Part shown: positions 56,073 to 64,000 of the stretch, in pieces
Position numbering within the stretch: position 1 is the stretch's first letter
Layout: each line of letters starts with the position of its first letter
Source of the DNA: Rhizomicrobium electricum
Lineage (GTDB): Bacteria; Pseudomonadota; Alphaproteobacteria; Micropepsales; Micropepsaceae
DNA: 64,000 bases
Direction: 5' to 3'
Assembly (NCBI RefSeq): GCF_011762045.1
Contig: NZ_JAASQS010000005.1
Coordinates: forward strand, 1 to 64,000
The notes under the pieces: generated by a model
What the model saw: the letters and a program-made list of their open reading frames with translations, nothing else
Databases searched by the model: none
Told to the model about the DNA's origin: nothing
Program-made: the position numbers and the translations under genes

Positions 56073-56112
56073 CGACAGGTGGGTGACAGCGGTATGAAGC
56101 TAATGTGACAGC
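56073..56112 (-). promoter_or_regulatory. Double Pho box upstream of oprP-pstS
   Basis: On the minus strand the site reads CTGTCAC-ATTA-GCTTCAT-ACCG-CTGTCAC-CCAC-CTGTCGT. These are four 7-base half-sites with 4-base spacers, in exact 11-base phase. The consensus for PhoB binding is CTGTCAT-N4-CTGTCAT. Three of the four half-sites match at five or more positions. It lies about 90 bases before the porin gene. It predicts induction under phosphate limitation. Confidence 0.8.
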
Positions 56113-56210
56113 CCCTTCCGCGATGGTACGCGTGTCATCCTCGCTACACTCCGTTCCAAGAAGCGGCGTAAGTGCTTGATCTGCGGTGTTGGCGCGTTAG
56201 CATCGCGGCC

Positions 56211-57839
56211 ATGCTGAAACTCGCACGCAGAGGGGGAGCGTGGACGTTCGTCGCCGGAACGTTCTTTTTGACGGTTTTGTCACCGGCCTGTGCGGCGCAA
56301 GAATCGCCGAATCCGACCTACATCGTGCGCCACGACCGCTGGTCCGATTCCGACGAACGCGATTACGAGCACTTCATCGCCGCCATCGGCGAGAGCGATT
56401 GCGCCACCCTTAACGAATGCCTGCATTCGCGCGCCAATCCGTTTGCCGCCAGCGATCCGCCATCACGGAGGTTCGAATCCGACTGCGCCGACCTGCCCTA
56501 TGTGTTGCGGTTCTATTTTGCCTGGAAACGCGGCCTGCCGTTTTCCTACGCGAGCGCAGTGGCTCCGCGCGACGGGTCTGCCGACGACATCCGCTATTCC
56601 CGCATGGGCAACAAGGTCTCGGCCCGCACCGACGTCAGAAGCGGCCGCAACGCGCTGGAGGCGATCGCGCGGCTTCGCGCCGACATCTCCACGGCGACCT
56701 ATCGCATCCACCCCGATCTCGACGGCACCGATCTCTATTCGCCGGCGATCAAGCCCGGCTCCATTCGCCCCGGCACGGTAGTTTACGATACGGCAGGACA
56801 CGTCGCCATCGTCTACCGGGTGGACCCGGACGGGCGCGTCCATTCGTTCGATGCGCATACCGATTTCACCCTCACCCAGATGACGTTCGACGTCCGCTTC
56901 GCGCGGATGCGTCCGAGCCAGGGTTCCGGGTTCAAGAACTGGCGGCCGCTCCGGCTCACCGGCGCCGAGCGCGCGGCGGACGGCTCCTTGCGCGGCGGGC
57001 ATGTCGAAATCGCCGCCAACAAGGACATCGCCGACTTCTCCACCGAGCAATTCTATGGCACCGGCCCGCGTCCGGCCGACGCCGCTTGGGCCAGCGGCCC
57101 GTTCACCGTCAACGGCGAGCGGCTCGACTTCTACGATTTCGTACGGGCGCGGCTTGCCGGCAAGCTGATGTTCCATCCGGTGCGCGAAGTGGCCGAGATG
57201 ACGGGCTCGCTCTGCAACGACCTGCAATACCGCGCCGCGGCCGTCGATCTCAGCCGGGCGCTGGCCTCTCGCCCGCATCCGGTGCGCCTGCCCCGCAACA
57301 TCTATGGCACCGATGGCGATTGGGAGATGTTTTCCACCCCGTCGCGCGACGCCCGCCTCAAGACGGCATTCAAATACCTGCGCGATACGGCGCAGCGGTT
57401 CGTCGAAATGGATCGCAAAGGCGACCGCACCCACCTCGCCTATTCCGGCACCGATCTCCCGGCCGATCTTTTGAAGGCCTACCGGCGCGCCGCGGCGGCG
57501 TGCACGATCAGCTACCATCGCAGCGACGGCAGCACGGTTTCGCTGTCGTTTGGGGAAGCCCGCGCGCGCCTGTTCGCGCTGTCGTTCGATCCCTATCACT
57601 GTCCCGAACGCCGCTGGGGCGCGCACGACCCGCGCGAACTTGCCACCTGCCGCGAGGATGCCGACAAACGCGCCTGGTATGACGCCGAACAGCCGCTGCG
57701 CAACCAGATCGACCGCACTTACGACGCGCGGATGGATTTCACCCTCGAAGACCTCCACCACCAGCCCGCCATCGCCACTCCGGATACGGATGTGGAAGGG
57801 TATCTCGAACAGATCACGCGCAAGCAAGCGAGGAATTGA
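56211..57839 (+). CDS. Exported hypothetical protein with NlpC/P60-like region
   Basis: About 542 residues from the ATG at 56211, with a signal peptide (TFVAGTFFLTVLSPACAA). Residues 60-250 contain DCADLPYVLRFYFAWKRG and PGTVVYDTAGHVAIVYRV, then HSFDAHTDFTLTQM. The cysteine followed by GHVAIV recalls NlpC/P60-type papain-like hydrolases. The C-terminal 250 residues are unrecognised (LRDTAQRFVEMDRKGDRTHL, WGAHDPRELATCRED) and have cysteines that may form disulfides. It stands alone, divergent from oprP. A peptidase or amidase role is inference from a few motifs only. Confidence 0.65.
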   Translation: MLKLARRGGAWTFVAGTFFLTVLSPACAAQESPNPTYIVRHDRWSDSDERDYEHFIAAIGESDCATLNECLHSRANPFAASDPPSRRFESDCADLPYVLRFYFAWKRGLPFSYASAVAPRDGSADDIRYSRMGNKVSARTDVRSGRNALEAIARLRADISTATYRIHPDLDGTDLYSPAIKPGSIRPGTVVYDTAGHVAIVYRVDPDGRVHSFDAHTDFTLTQMTFDVRFARMRPSQGSGFKNWRPLRLTGAERAADGSLRGGHVEIAANKDIADFSTEQFYGTGPRPADAAWASGPFTVNGERLDFYDFVRARLAGKLMFHPVREVAEMTGSLCNDLQYRAAAVDLSRALASRPHPVRLPRNIYGTDGDWEMFSTPSRDARLKTAFKYLRDTAQRFVEMDRKGDRTHLAYSGTDLPADLLKAYRRAAAACTISYHRSDGSTVSLSFGEARARLFALSFDPYHCPERRWGAHDPRELATCREDADKRAWYDAEQPLRNQIDRTYDARMDFTLEDLHHQPAIATPDTDVEGYLEQITRKQARN

Positions 57840-57847
57840 AGGGCCTC

Positions 57848-58030
57848 TTTTCTGCCCTCACGGGCGCAAGGCTCTCGATGCATGCACGCAGACCGTGGGG
57901 GAAGTCCGCAGCGGAGCGCGGAAAGGGGGCTCGCGAACGGCACGAGATCAGCCCCCTTCGGTCCTTCGGACCACTTCCCCCACGCTCCGAGTGCCGATGT
58001 AGAAATCGTCTCGCGCGTGGGGGCAGAAAA
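57848..58030. repeat. Nested palindromic repeat, CTTTCTGCCC family, copy 2
   Basis: Three nested inverted repeats share one centre: TTTTCTGCCC (57848-57857) with GGGCAGAAAA (58021-58030); CGTGGGGGAAGT (57894-57905) with ACTTCCCCCACG (57973-57984); AAGGGGGCT (57923-57931) with AGCCCCCTT (57950-57958). The left part resembles the shorter repeat at 43109-43168. The element lies between convergent genes and fills nearly the whole gap. Confidence 0.75.
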
Positions 58031-58035
58031 TTGCG

Positions 58036-59943
58036 TTACTTCACCCCTATCTCAAACGGCACCGCCGGGATGCGGCTTGTGTCGTACAGCGTGCAGACCG
58101 GGCCGTCGGCCCAGCAATAGCGCACGCGGGTCGGGGTCATGCCCTCCGGCACAGTGAGGCGCACGCTGTCGCCGTCGATGGTCGCAACCACAAAGCGGCA
58201 AGTGTCGGCGCACAGTTCGAAGCCGATCGGCTGGGCGGCGTTCACGGCGGCGAGTTTGCCGTTGATGCCGCCGAAGCGCACCGTCACCACACTGCCGTTC
58301 CGCGTTGCGCCGTCCGGCTGCGGCCCCGGCTTCAGAGTCTTGTCGCCGTAGATCAATTGCCGCGCCTGCAACGCCAGACGCCGCCCGACTTCCTGCTTGT
58401 TGCCGGGATGCAGGCCCATATGGTCGCCGATGTCGATCGTCACCGCGAGCGCGGCGTTGGCATCGTCGTTCACGGCGAGGCGCTGGGATTCACGCAAAGT
58501 GGCCCAGGTCGATTGTTCCGGTGCAAACGGCGGTTGCCCTAGATCGGGTAATTGCACGATCAGGAACGGCAGCTTGGGCGCTTCGAACGCAGAGCGCCAA
58601 TCGGCCATCCAGGCTTTCAGCAATCCGCGATAGGCTTCCGCCGCGCCGGTGTTGCTTTCGCCCTGATACCAGAGGACGCCCTTCAGCCCGTACGGCGTCA
58701 GCGGCGCGATCATGCCGTTATAATCCATCGCCAGACCGGCGGTCGGTCCCCACGGCACTTGCGGCGGCCTCGTGGGTTCGATCGCGTACTGCCACGCCCC
58801 GTCGAGCGGCACCGTGCTGCCGCCGGCGAAATGGATCGCGCGCGAGTCCGCCGGTCCGAACAGACCGCAGCCGCGCCAGCCGCAATAGACGTTGAGAACG
58901 ATGTCGTTCTTGCCTTCGTGCAGAACGCCGGCGGGCACCGCATATTTGCGTTCCGCGGCATAGCCGGTGGTGGTGCCGATGGCCTTGCCGTTCACCCAAA
59001 CGGTGTCTTCTTCCGTGATGGCGCCGAGCGCCAGATCGGCCCCGCGCGCCGCATCGGTGGCGGTCAGGGTGACGGAGGTGCGGAACCACACCGTGCCGCC
59101 GTCCTTTTCGAGGTCCGGAACGCCCCAGGTGCTCCACACGCCGAGCCCTTTCGGCGCGTCCGTCCACGACGCCTTCGAGGGATTGACCCAATAGTCCTTG
59201 CCCTGCCCGCGCCAGAAGGCTTCGATGCCCTCGCCCCAGTGCTTCACGCCCGCGACCGGATCGGCGGCATAAATCTTCAAGGCCTCGAGCCGCGCGTCGT
59301 GACCACCCGCTTTGCGGAGCGCGTCGGCGCTCATGAAATCGGTGATATTGGCGCCCGACCACGGCGCACTGATCAGCCCTAATGGGACGTGTACGGACTT
59401 TTGCAGCGAGCGGGCGAAGTAATAACAGGTCGCCGAGAAACCGGCGACCACCTTGGGACTTGCCGGTGCCCAGCTGATCGTACCGGGCAGCGCCGATTGC
59501 GCCGTCGGCTTGGCGATGTTGGCCACGTTCATCAGACGGATCGAGTCATTGGCCGAAACCTGGATGTCCGGTCCCGCATCGACCGCGCCCATCACCGGCA
59601 GCGCCATGTTCGACTGGCCGGAGCAGAGATAGACGTCGCCGATCAGAATATCGGACAGGGTCCGCGTGGCACCCGCCGTCTTCACTGTTACCGTGTAAGG
59701 ACCGCCCGCCGTCATGGCCGGAAGCGTGACACGCCAATGTCCATTGGCATCCGCCGTCGCGTGCACAGAAGCCTTGCCGATGGCAGCCGTGACTTTGGTT
59801 CGCGGCGCCGCCGTGCCCCATAGCCGGATCGGCTGATCGCGTTGCAGTACCGCGTGATCCTGGAAAACCGGATTGAGCAGGGTTTCGCCGTGTGCCGGCA
59901 GAGCCAGCAGCGCGGTTAAGGCGGCAACGCGAAAGGCGGACAT
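58036..59943 (-). CDS. Sialate O-acetylesterase-type SGNH hydrolase
   Basis: About 635 residues from the ATG at 59943, with signal peptide AALTALLALPAHG and a purine-rich ribosome binding site. It has the family opening (FQDHAVLQRDQPIRLWGTAA), the SGNH serine block VYLCSGQSNMALPV and KGVLWYQGESNTGAAEAYRG with the second block, and ends with a histidine region (DIGDHMGLHPGNKQEVGRRL). Between them is a galactose-binding-like insert (DTVWVNGKAIGTTTGY). The family removes acetyl groups from sialic acids or plant polysaccharides; the target here is unknown. It stands alone. Confidence 0.9.
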   Translation of the reverse strand: MSAFRVAALTALLALPAHGETLLNPVFQDHAVLQRDQPIRLWGTAAPRTKVTAAIGKASVHATADANGHWRVTLPAMTAGGPYTVTVKTAGATRTLSDILIGDVYLCSGQSNMALPVMGAVDAGPDIQVSANDSIRLMNVANIAKPTAQSALPGTISWAPASPKVVAGFSATCYYFARSLQKSVHVPLGLISAPWSGANITDFMSADALRKAGGHDARLEALKIYAADPVAGVKHWGEGIEAFWRGQGKDYWVNPSKASWTDAPKGLGVWSTWGVPDLEKDGGTVWFRTSVTLTATDAARGADLALGAITEEDTVWVNGKAIGTTTGYAAERKYAVPAGVLHEGKNDIVLNVYCGWRGCGLFGPADSRAIHFAGGSTVPLDGAWQYAIEPTRPPQVPWGPTAGLAMDYNGMIAPLTPYGLKGVLWYQGESNTGAAEAYRGLLKAWMADWRSAFEAPKLPFLIVQLPDLGQPPFAPEQSTWATLRESQRLAVNDDANAALAVTIDIGDHMGLHPGNKQEVGRRLALQARQLIYGDKTLKPGPQPDGATRNGSVVTVRFGGINGKLAAVNAAQPIGFELCADTCRFVVATIDGDSVRLTVPEGMTPTRVRYCWADGPVCTLYDTSRIPAVPFEIGVK

Positions 59944-60437
59944 CTTCCTCTCCCTCATTTTTTTATGGCCTTAGACTGATCCGACTCGCGGCCGGGGTCC
60001 ATGGTTGCGTTAACTTGAACGACCCGCACGCGACCGATCCGCAACTTTTTCCCAAAGCGATTGGGCTTTTTCGGCTTTCGCGGCCTTGCGACTGCAAGTC
60101 CCTGCGAACAACGCAGCGAATGTCGCACCCTCTTGAAAGTTCACGTTACGTTCCCCATCTCGATACCCGAAGACTTGCGATGAGGATTGCCGACAGAACA
60201 GCGGTGAAGGGCGTTACGCGAACGCTCGGGCCCGTAAACCACGCGATAGATCATACAGGGTATGGATGCTTCGTCTCGCGTGCATTCTAGGCCTGTTGCC
60301 GGGACAGAATGTGCCTGTCGTTTAGCCGCTTGAGTGCGGCACTCGCTGGCGCGCTAAGTTTCCATGGGGGTACCCACCTGAGCGGACGTGCGGAAGCATC
60401 TCCGCTTTCGGCGCATTTAGAGGGCACCTGTTCAGGG
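59944..60437. other. Intergenic region without a recognised gene
   Basis: About 490 bases between the sialate esterase start and the flavin reductase stop, both leftward. The esterase promoter should lie near the left end. The right half (60290-60430) has many short complementary blocks and could encode a structured RNA, but I cannot match it to tmRNA, 6S, RNase P or SRP RNA. Confidence 0.35.
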
Positions 60438-60905
60438 CTATTCCACGATCTTTCCATATCGCCCGCGGAAAAACGTCAGCGGGGCGCCGTTGCGATGGCG
60501 GAAGGCGTGAACGCGTCCGACCACGATCACATGATCGCCGCCGTCGTGCAGCGTTTCGCGCGCGCACTCGAACACCGCAATCGCGCCCTTGATCGCTGGC
60601 GGCTCGCACTCCTCGAGTTCTATCGCGGTGAGTTCGCCCTCGCCCGCCGTCGCAATTGCCTCGGCCGCGGCGCGGTCGGCCTCGCCGAGAATGCTGACGG
60701 TGAATTCGGTGGCATTGGTAAATGTAAGGTAACGACGTGAGGTTTTGGCGATGCACCACAGGATCAGCGGCGGATCGAGCGACAGCGAAGCGAAGGAATT
60801 CACGGTAATGCCGCGCCAGTTCCCGCTTGTGCCGGCCGTCACCACAACGATACCGGTCGGAAAACAACCCAGCGCATTGCGGAAGGCCCGCGCGTCGAAG
60901 CTCAT
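60438..60905 (-). CDS. Flavin reductase family protein (FMN-binding)
   Basis: A 155-residue flavoprotein of the flavin reductase-like family. Motifs: FRNALGCFPTGIVVVTA, WRGITVNSFASLSLDPPLIL with WCIAKTSR, and the end GDHVIVVGRVHAFRHRNGAP. These proteins supply reduced FMN or FAD to partner monooxygenases. No monooxygenase gene is adjacent, so the partner is unknown. The start is ATG at 60905. Confidence 0.92.
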   Translation of the reverse strand: MSFDARAFRNALGCFPTGIVVVTAGTSGNWRGITVNSFASLSLDPPLILWCIAKTSRRYLTFTNATEFTVSILGEADRAAAEAIATAGEGELTAIELEECEPPAIKGAIAVFECARETLHDGGDHVIVVGRVHAFRHRNGAPLTFFRGRYGKIVE

Positions 60906-61001
60906 GAAAATCCCGGATTAAAGAATCGGTTAATTCCGTTCAGGCATTCTCAGGTTAGGCGAGGTGGGGGAAAGCCTCAAGCGCGGAACGAGGATACGGA
61001 T

Positions 61002-61928
61002 TTGGCGGATCAGCCAATTGTCATCAAGCGCATCAAAAAGGCGGCGCATGGCCATCATGGCGGCGCCTGGAAGGTGGCGTATGCCGACTTCGTGACCGCG
61101 ATGATGGCGTTCTTCCTCCTGATGTGGCTCATCAATACCACCACGCCCGAGCAGAAGCGCGGCATTGCCGACTATTTCGCTCCGCAGTCGATCTCGCAGA
61201 CGGTATCGGGATCGGGCGGCGTGCTCGGCGGCAAAGTGATGGGCCAGGAGACCGCGCGTGCCGGCGGCGCCGTGTCGATGTTCCAGAAGAACTCGCCGCC
61301 ATCCAAGAATACCAGCGAGAAGTCGGCTCAGAACGGCGCCAGTCAGGGCGGCGCCACGCCGACCCAAGGCAATGGTGCCGACTCCCAGGCGGTCAACAAG
61401 GACGGACAGAACACCGCCACTTCGATGCAGGACGGCGAGTTCGCGCATGCCGCCGAAGCGATCCACCAAGCCATCGCCGATAATCCCGACGTCGCGGCAT
61501 TGTCGAAACAGGTCGTGGTCGACCAGACGCCCGATGGGATGCGCATCCAGCTCGTCGATCAGGACGGACGGCCGATGTTCCAGCAGGGCACCGCCAACCC
61601 GATGCCCTATACCCGCAAACTTCTTGCGACTATTGCCAAGGTGATCGATCGCCTGCCCAACCGCGTTTCGATTGCGGGCCATACCGAAGGCAAATCGTTC
61701 ACCGGTCCGAACGGCATGACCAATTGGGAGCTGTCCGCGCAGCGTGCCAATGCTGGCCGCGCCATCTTGTCGGCGTCAGGATTGCCGTCCGACCGGATTT
61801 ACGAGGTTGCCGGCAAGGCAGGCTCGGAGCCGTTGCTGCCCGAAGACCCCAATGCGTCCGCGAACCGGCGCCTGTCCATCGTGTTGATGCGCGAAGCGCC
61901 GCCAGCCCCGATGGGCCGCCAGTTCTAA
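61002..61928 (+). CDS. motB: MotB-family flagellar motor protein
   Basis: About 308 residues, starting with TTG behind GAGG. The N-terminal helix VAYADFVTAMMAFFLLMWLI holds the proton-binding aspartate of MotB. A glutamine-, serine- and glycine-rich linker follows (residues 70-150). The C-terminal OmpA-like peptidoglycan-binding domain has VSIAGHTEGKSFTG, WELSAQRANAGRAIL and DPNASANRRLSIVLM. It should form the stator with MotA, which is not in this window, and no other flagellar gene is adjacent. Confidence 0.9.
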   Translation: MADQPIVIKRIKKAAHGHHGGAWKVAYADFVTAMMAFFLLMWLINTTTPEQKRGIADYFAPQSISQTVSGSGGVLGGKVMGQETARAGGAVSMFQKNSPPSKNTSEKSAQNGASQGGATPTQGNGADSQAVNKDGQNTATSMQDGEFAHAAEAIHQAIADNPDVAALSKQVVVDQTPDGMRIQLVDQDGRPMFQQGTANPMPYTRKLLATIAKVIDRLPNRVSIAGHTEGKSFTGPNGMTNWELSAQRANAGRAILSASGLPSDRIYEVAGKAGSEPLLPEDPNASANRRLSIVLMREAPPAPMGRQF

Positions 61929-62010
61929 TCATGAATATTGTCACGCAAGGCTGGCGTTGACGGCGGTTTTGTTGCCATAGTTGCGTCCAGCGCTTGGTCG
62001 GGCTTATTCC

Positions 62011-62751
62011 GTGACAGATCAAAAAACCGCACGGGTACCGCAGTTTTTCCTGACACCAGGTGGGCCGTGTCCCTACCTGCCGGGCCGCACGGAACGCAAG
62101 GTGTTCGCGCGGCTCACCGGTTCGCTGGCACAGCCGCTCAACGAAGCCCTCACCCATTCCGGTTTCCGCCGCAGCCAGACCATCGCCTATCGTCCGGCTT
62201 GCGACACCTGCTCGGCCTGCGTGTCGGTACGCATCCTGGTCGATGCCTTCGACATGTCGCGCAATCAGCGCCGCGTCCTCAAGCGCAGCAGCGATCTGGT
62301 GCGCACCGTCGTTCCGCCCGAAGCCACGCGCGAGCAGTTTGCGCTGCTCAGGACCTATCTCGACTCCCGTCATGCCGGCGGCGGCATGTCGGACATGGGT
62401 CTGTTCGACTATGTGGCGATGGTGGAAGAGACACCGGTTTCGACCCACATCGTCGAATACCGTCAGCCCGATGGCGTCGGCCGCGGCCGTCTCGTCGCCT
62501 GCGCCCTCACCGACGAACTGCGCGACGGCTTATCGATGGTCTACAGCTTCTTCCATCCGGGGGAAGACGCCCGCAGCCTCGGCACCTACATGATCCTGGA
62601 CCACATCCAGGCGGCGCGCGAACAGGGCATGCCGCACGTCTATCTCGGTTACTGGGTGCAGGGCTCCAAGAAGATGGCGTACAAAGCGCGCTTCCGGCCG
62701 ATGGAAGCCCTCACCCGCGAAGGCTGGGAACTGCTCACCGACGAAGAGTGA
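62011..62751 (+). CDS. bpt: Aspartate/glutamate leucyltransferase (Bpt/Ate type)
   Basis: About 246 residues from the GTG at 62011. It transfers an amino acid from aminoacyl-tRNA to N-terminal acidic residues of proteins (N-degron pathway). Motifs: [40 protein letters not shown] (cysteine pairs), [20 protein letters not shown] and [20 protein letters not shown]. Proteobacterial members of this type mostly use leucine. It is convergent with metG, separated by a tandem repeat. Confidence 0.94.
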   Translation: MTDQKTARVPQFFLTPGGPCPYLPGRTERKVFARLTGSLAQPLNEALTHSGFRRSQTIAYRPACDTCSACVSVRILVDAFDMSRNQRRVLKRSSDLVRTVVPPEATREQFALLRTYLDSRHAGGGMSDMGLFDYVAMVEETPVSTHIVEYRQPDGVGRGRLVACALTDELRDGLSMVYSFFHPGEDARSLGTYMILDHIQAAREQGMPHVYLGYWVQGSKKMAYKARFRPMEALTREGWELLTDEE

Positions 62752-62760
62752 GCTCTTCAG

Positions 62761-62868
62761 TTGTCGCGCTTTCGGACGGAAAACCGGGTTCCACTTTTCC
62801 TGAAAGCGCTCAAGTTGCCGCGCTTCCGGACGGAAAACCGGATTCCACTTTTCCTGAAAGCGCTCACT
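62761..62868. repeat. Two tandem 54-base units between bpt and metG
   Basis: Unit 1 starts TTGTCGCGCTTTCGGACGG at 62761 and unit 2 starts TTGCCGCGCTTCCGGACGG at 62815. Both continue with AAAACCGG, TTCCACTTTTCCTGAAAGC and GCTCA. They differ at only a few positions. Each unit is partly palindromic (GCGCTTTC/GAAAGCGC). The second runs into the metG stop codon. A diverged copy lies upstream of rpmF (27818-27862). Confidence 0.85.
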
Positions 62869-64000
62869 CTCCCCCGAACCGCGTCTTCCACTCCGCGAGC
62901 TGCTCGTCGGTGATCTTGGCGAACAACACGTCGGGCGGCGAGATCGCCTGACCGGGTTCGAGCTGATCGAGGAATTTCGCCATCGGCTTGTCCGGCCACG
63001 GAATGATCGCCGGCGCGGGCTGGATCGCCTCGTGAATCTTTTTCGCCGCGGTCGGGATTACCGGCCACGACAGATGTCCGAACAGGTGCACGAGGTTGAG
63101 CCCCATGCGCACGCCCACCGCCGCCTTGACGCGATCGGTCTTCACATGCGTCCACGGCGCCGCCTTGGTGAGATACTCGTTGCCCGCCACCCAGATGGCG
63201 CGCAATTCGGCCAGCGCCTTGCGATACTCGATGTCTTCGAGATAGGCGGCATACTGCGTCACGCGCTTGTCGAGTTCGGCGATCAGCGCCTTTTCCTCGT
63301 CGCCGTATTCGCCCTCGCCCGGCACTTTGCCGTCGAAGCGCGAGACCGTGAACTTGGTCACGCGATTGACGAAGTTGCCGAGCACGTCGGCGAGATCCTT
63401 GTTCACCACCGCCGCGAAATGTTCCCAGGTGAAGGAGCTGTCGGCGCTCTCCGGCGCATTGGCCATCAGCCACCAGCGCCAGTAATCGGCCGGCAGAAGG
63501 TCGAGCGCGGTATTCATGAACACGCCGCGCTTCTGCGAGGTGGAGAACTTGCCGCCGTAGTAGGTCAGCCAGTTGAAACCCTTGATGCGGTCCACCAGCT
63601 TCCAGTTCTCGCCCGAGCCCATGACGGTGATCGGGAAGCCGACGGTGTGGAACGGCACGTTGTCCTTGGCCATGAACTCGAGATAGGTCACGTCCTTGGC
63701 GTTCTCAGGCCGCCACCACTTCTGCCATTCGGAATCCGGCAGGCCTCTGGAGTCGGTCAGCTCCTTGGTGGCGCCGATGTATTCGATCGGCGCATCGAAC
63801 CAGACATAGAACACCTTGCCCTTGAGCTTGCCGTCGCCGATGTCGTCCGGTACCGGCACGCCCCATTCGAGATCGCGGGTGATGCCGCGGTCGTTGAGGC
63901 CCTCGTCCAGCCATTTGCGCGCGATCGACAACACTAGGTTCGGCCAATCGCGGTCGTGGCTGTCGATCCACTTGCGCAACGGTTCGACGAAGCTCGACTG
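62864..64000 (-). CDS. metG: Methionyl-tRNA synthetase, 5' end outside the window
   Basis: The C-terminal 378 or so residues of a class I synthetase; the coding frame continues past 64000. It has the connecting-peptide end (ITRDLEWGVPVP), the catalytic WFDAPIEYIG, the KMSKS-type loop as KFSTSQKRGVF and the anticodon-binding helices (YWRWWLMANAPESADSSFTW, NFVNRVTKFTVSRFDGKVP). There is no EMAPII-like C-terminal domain; the protein ends AEWKTRFGGE. The HIGH motif lies beyond the window. It is convergent with bpt. Confidence 0.96.
   Translation of the reverse strand, partial: QSSFVEPLRKWIDSHDRDWPNLVLSIARKWLDEGLNDRGITRDLEWGVPVPDDIGDGKLKGKVFYVWFDAPIEYIGATKELTDSRGLPDSEWQKWWRPENAKDVTYLEFMAKDNVPFHTVGFPITVMGSGENWKLVDRIKGFNWLTYYGGKFSTSQKRGVFMNTALDLLPADYWRWWLMANAPESADSSFTWEHFAAVVNKDLADVLGNFVNRVTKFTVSRFDGKVPGEGEYGDEEKALIAELDKRVTQYAAYLEDIEYRKALAELRAIWVAGNEYLTKAAPWTHVKTDRVKAAVGVRMGLNLVHLFGHLSWPVIPTAAKKIHEAIQPAPAIIPWPDKPMAKFLDQLEPGQAISPPDVLFAKITDEQLAEWKTRFGGE

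Noticed and set aside
60301..60430. Possible tmRNA, 6S or SRP RNA
   Set aside because: I looked for the SRP apical loop, the tmRNA acceptor ends and RNase P core blocks on both strands and found none.

Overview
The window reads as alphaproteobacterial chromosome. Core markers on the right-hand 40 kb are the C4-pathway 5-aminolevulinate synthase (hemA), a metal-site-variant hemB of the zinc-independent type, a MucR/Ros regulator, an LdtR-like MarR protein, the plsX-fabH-ihfA-merR block, a ubiquinol-cytochrome c chaperone, a hybrid RibBX protein and a Bpt/Ate-type leucyl/arginyl-tRNA-protein transferase. The genus cannot be fixed from sequence alone; a Rhizobiales or Rhizomicrobium-like lineage is plausible. 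The core is visibly GC-rich, while roughly 1-24 kb is more AT-rich.

Region 1 (1-24.1 kb) looks like an accessory island. It holds a TolA/TonB-like envelope protein, a truncated large serine recombinase, a secreted protein next to a 2243-residue Sec-signal RHS/YD-repeat protein with an HExxH motif in its tip, and a second small YD-repeat protein with a pre-peptidase domain. A complete type II secretion system follows, split into two divergent operons (gspK-O-E-G leftward; gspF-H-I-J-L-M-C/N-D rightward). IS21-family end sequences lie at both sides (1-93 and 23013 on) in inverted orientation, so the segment has a composite-transposon-like layout. On the right side an IS21 istA remnant and a frameshifted AbiEii-type toxin gene lead to tRNA-Pro(GGG).

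Region 2 (24.6-34 kb) holds lipid and translation genes (merR, ihfA, fabH, plsX, rpmF, DUF177), the cytochrome bc1 chaperone, bamE, the K+-independent proton pyrophosphatase hppA and thiL. Region 3 (34-42.3 kb) is one leftward block: nrdR-ribD-ribE-ribBX-ribH-nusB, with glyA upstream, then mucR and hemA.

Region 4 (42.4-53.3 kb) contains a DUF1345 membrane protein, ldtR, a 3-hydroxyisobutyryl-CoA hydrolase, hemB and two unknown envelope proteins, a type B carboxylesterase with a TetR gene, and a marR-emrA-emrB efflux operon. Region 5 (53.3-64 kb) contains oprP-pstS behind four phased Pho-box half-sites, an unknown exported NlpC/P60-like protein, a sialate O-acetylesterase, a flavin reductase, a MotB-type protein, bpt and the 3' part of metG, which runs off the window. 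Several families of short palindromic repeats sit between core genes.
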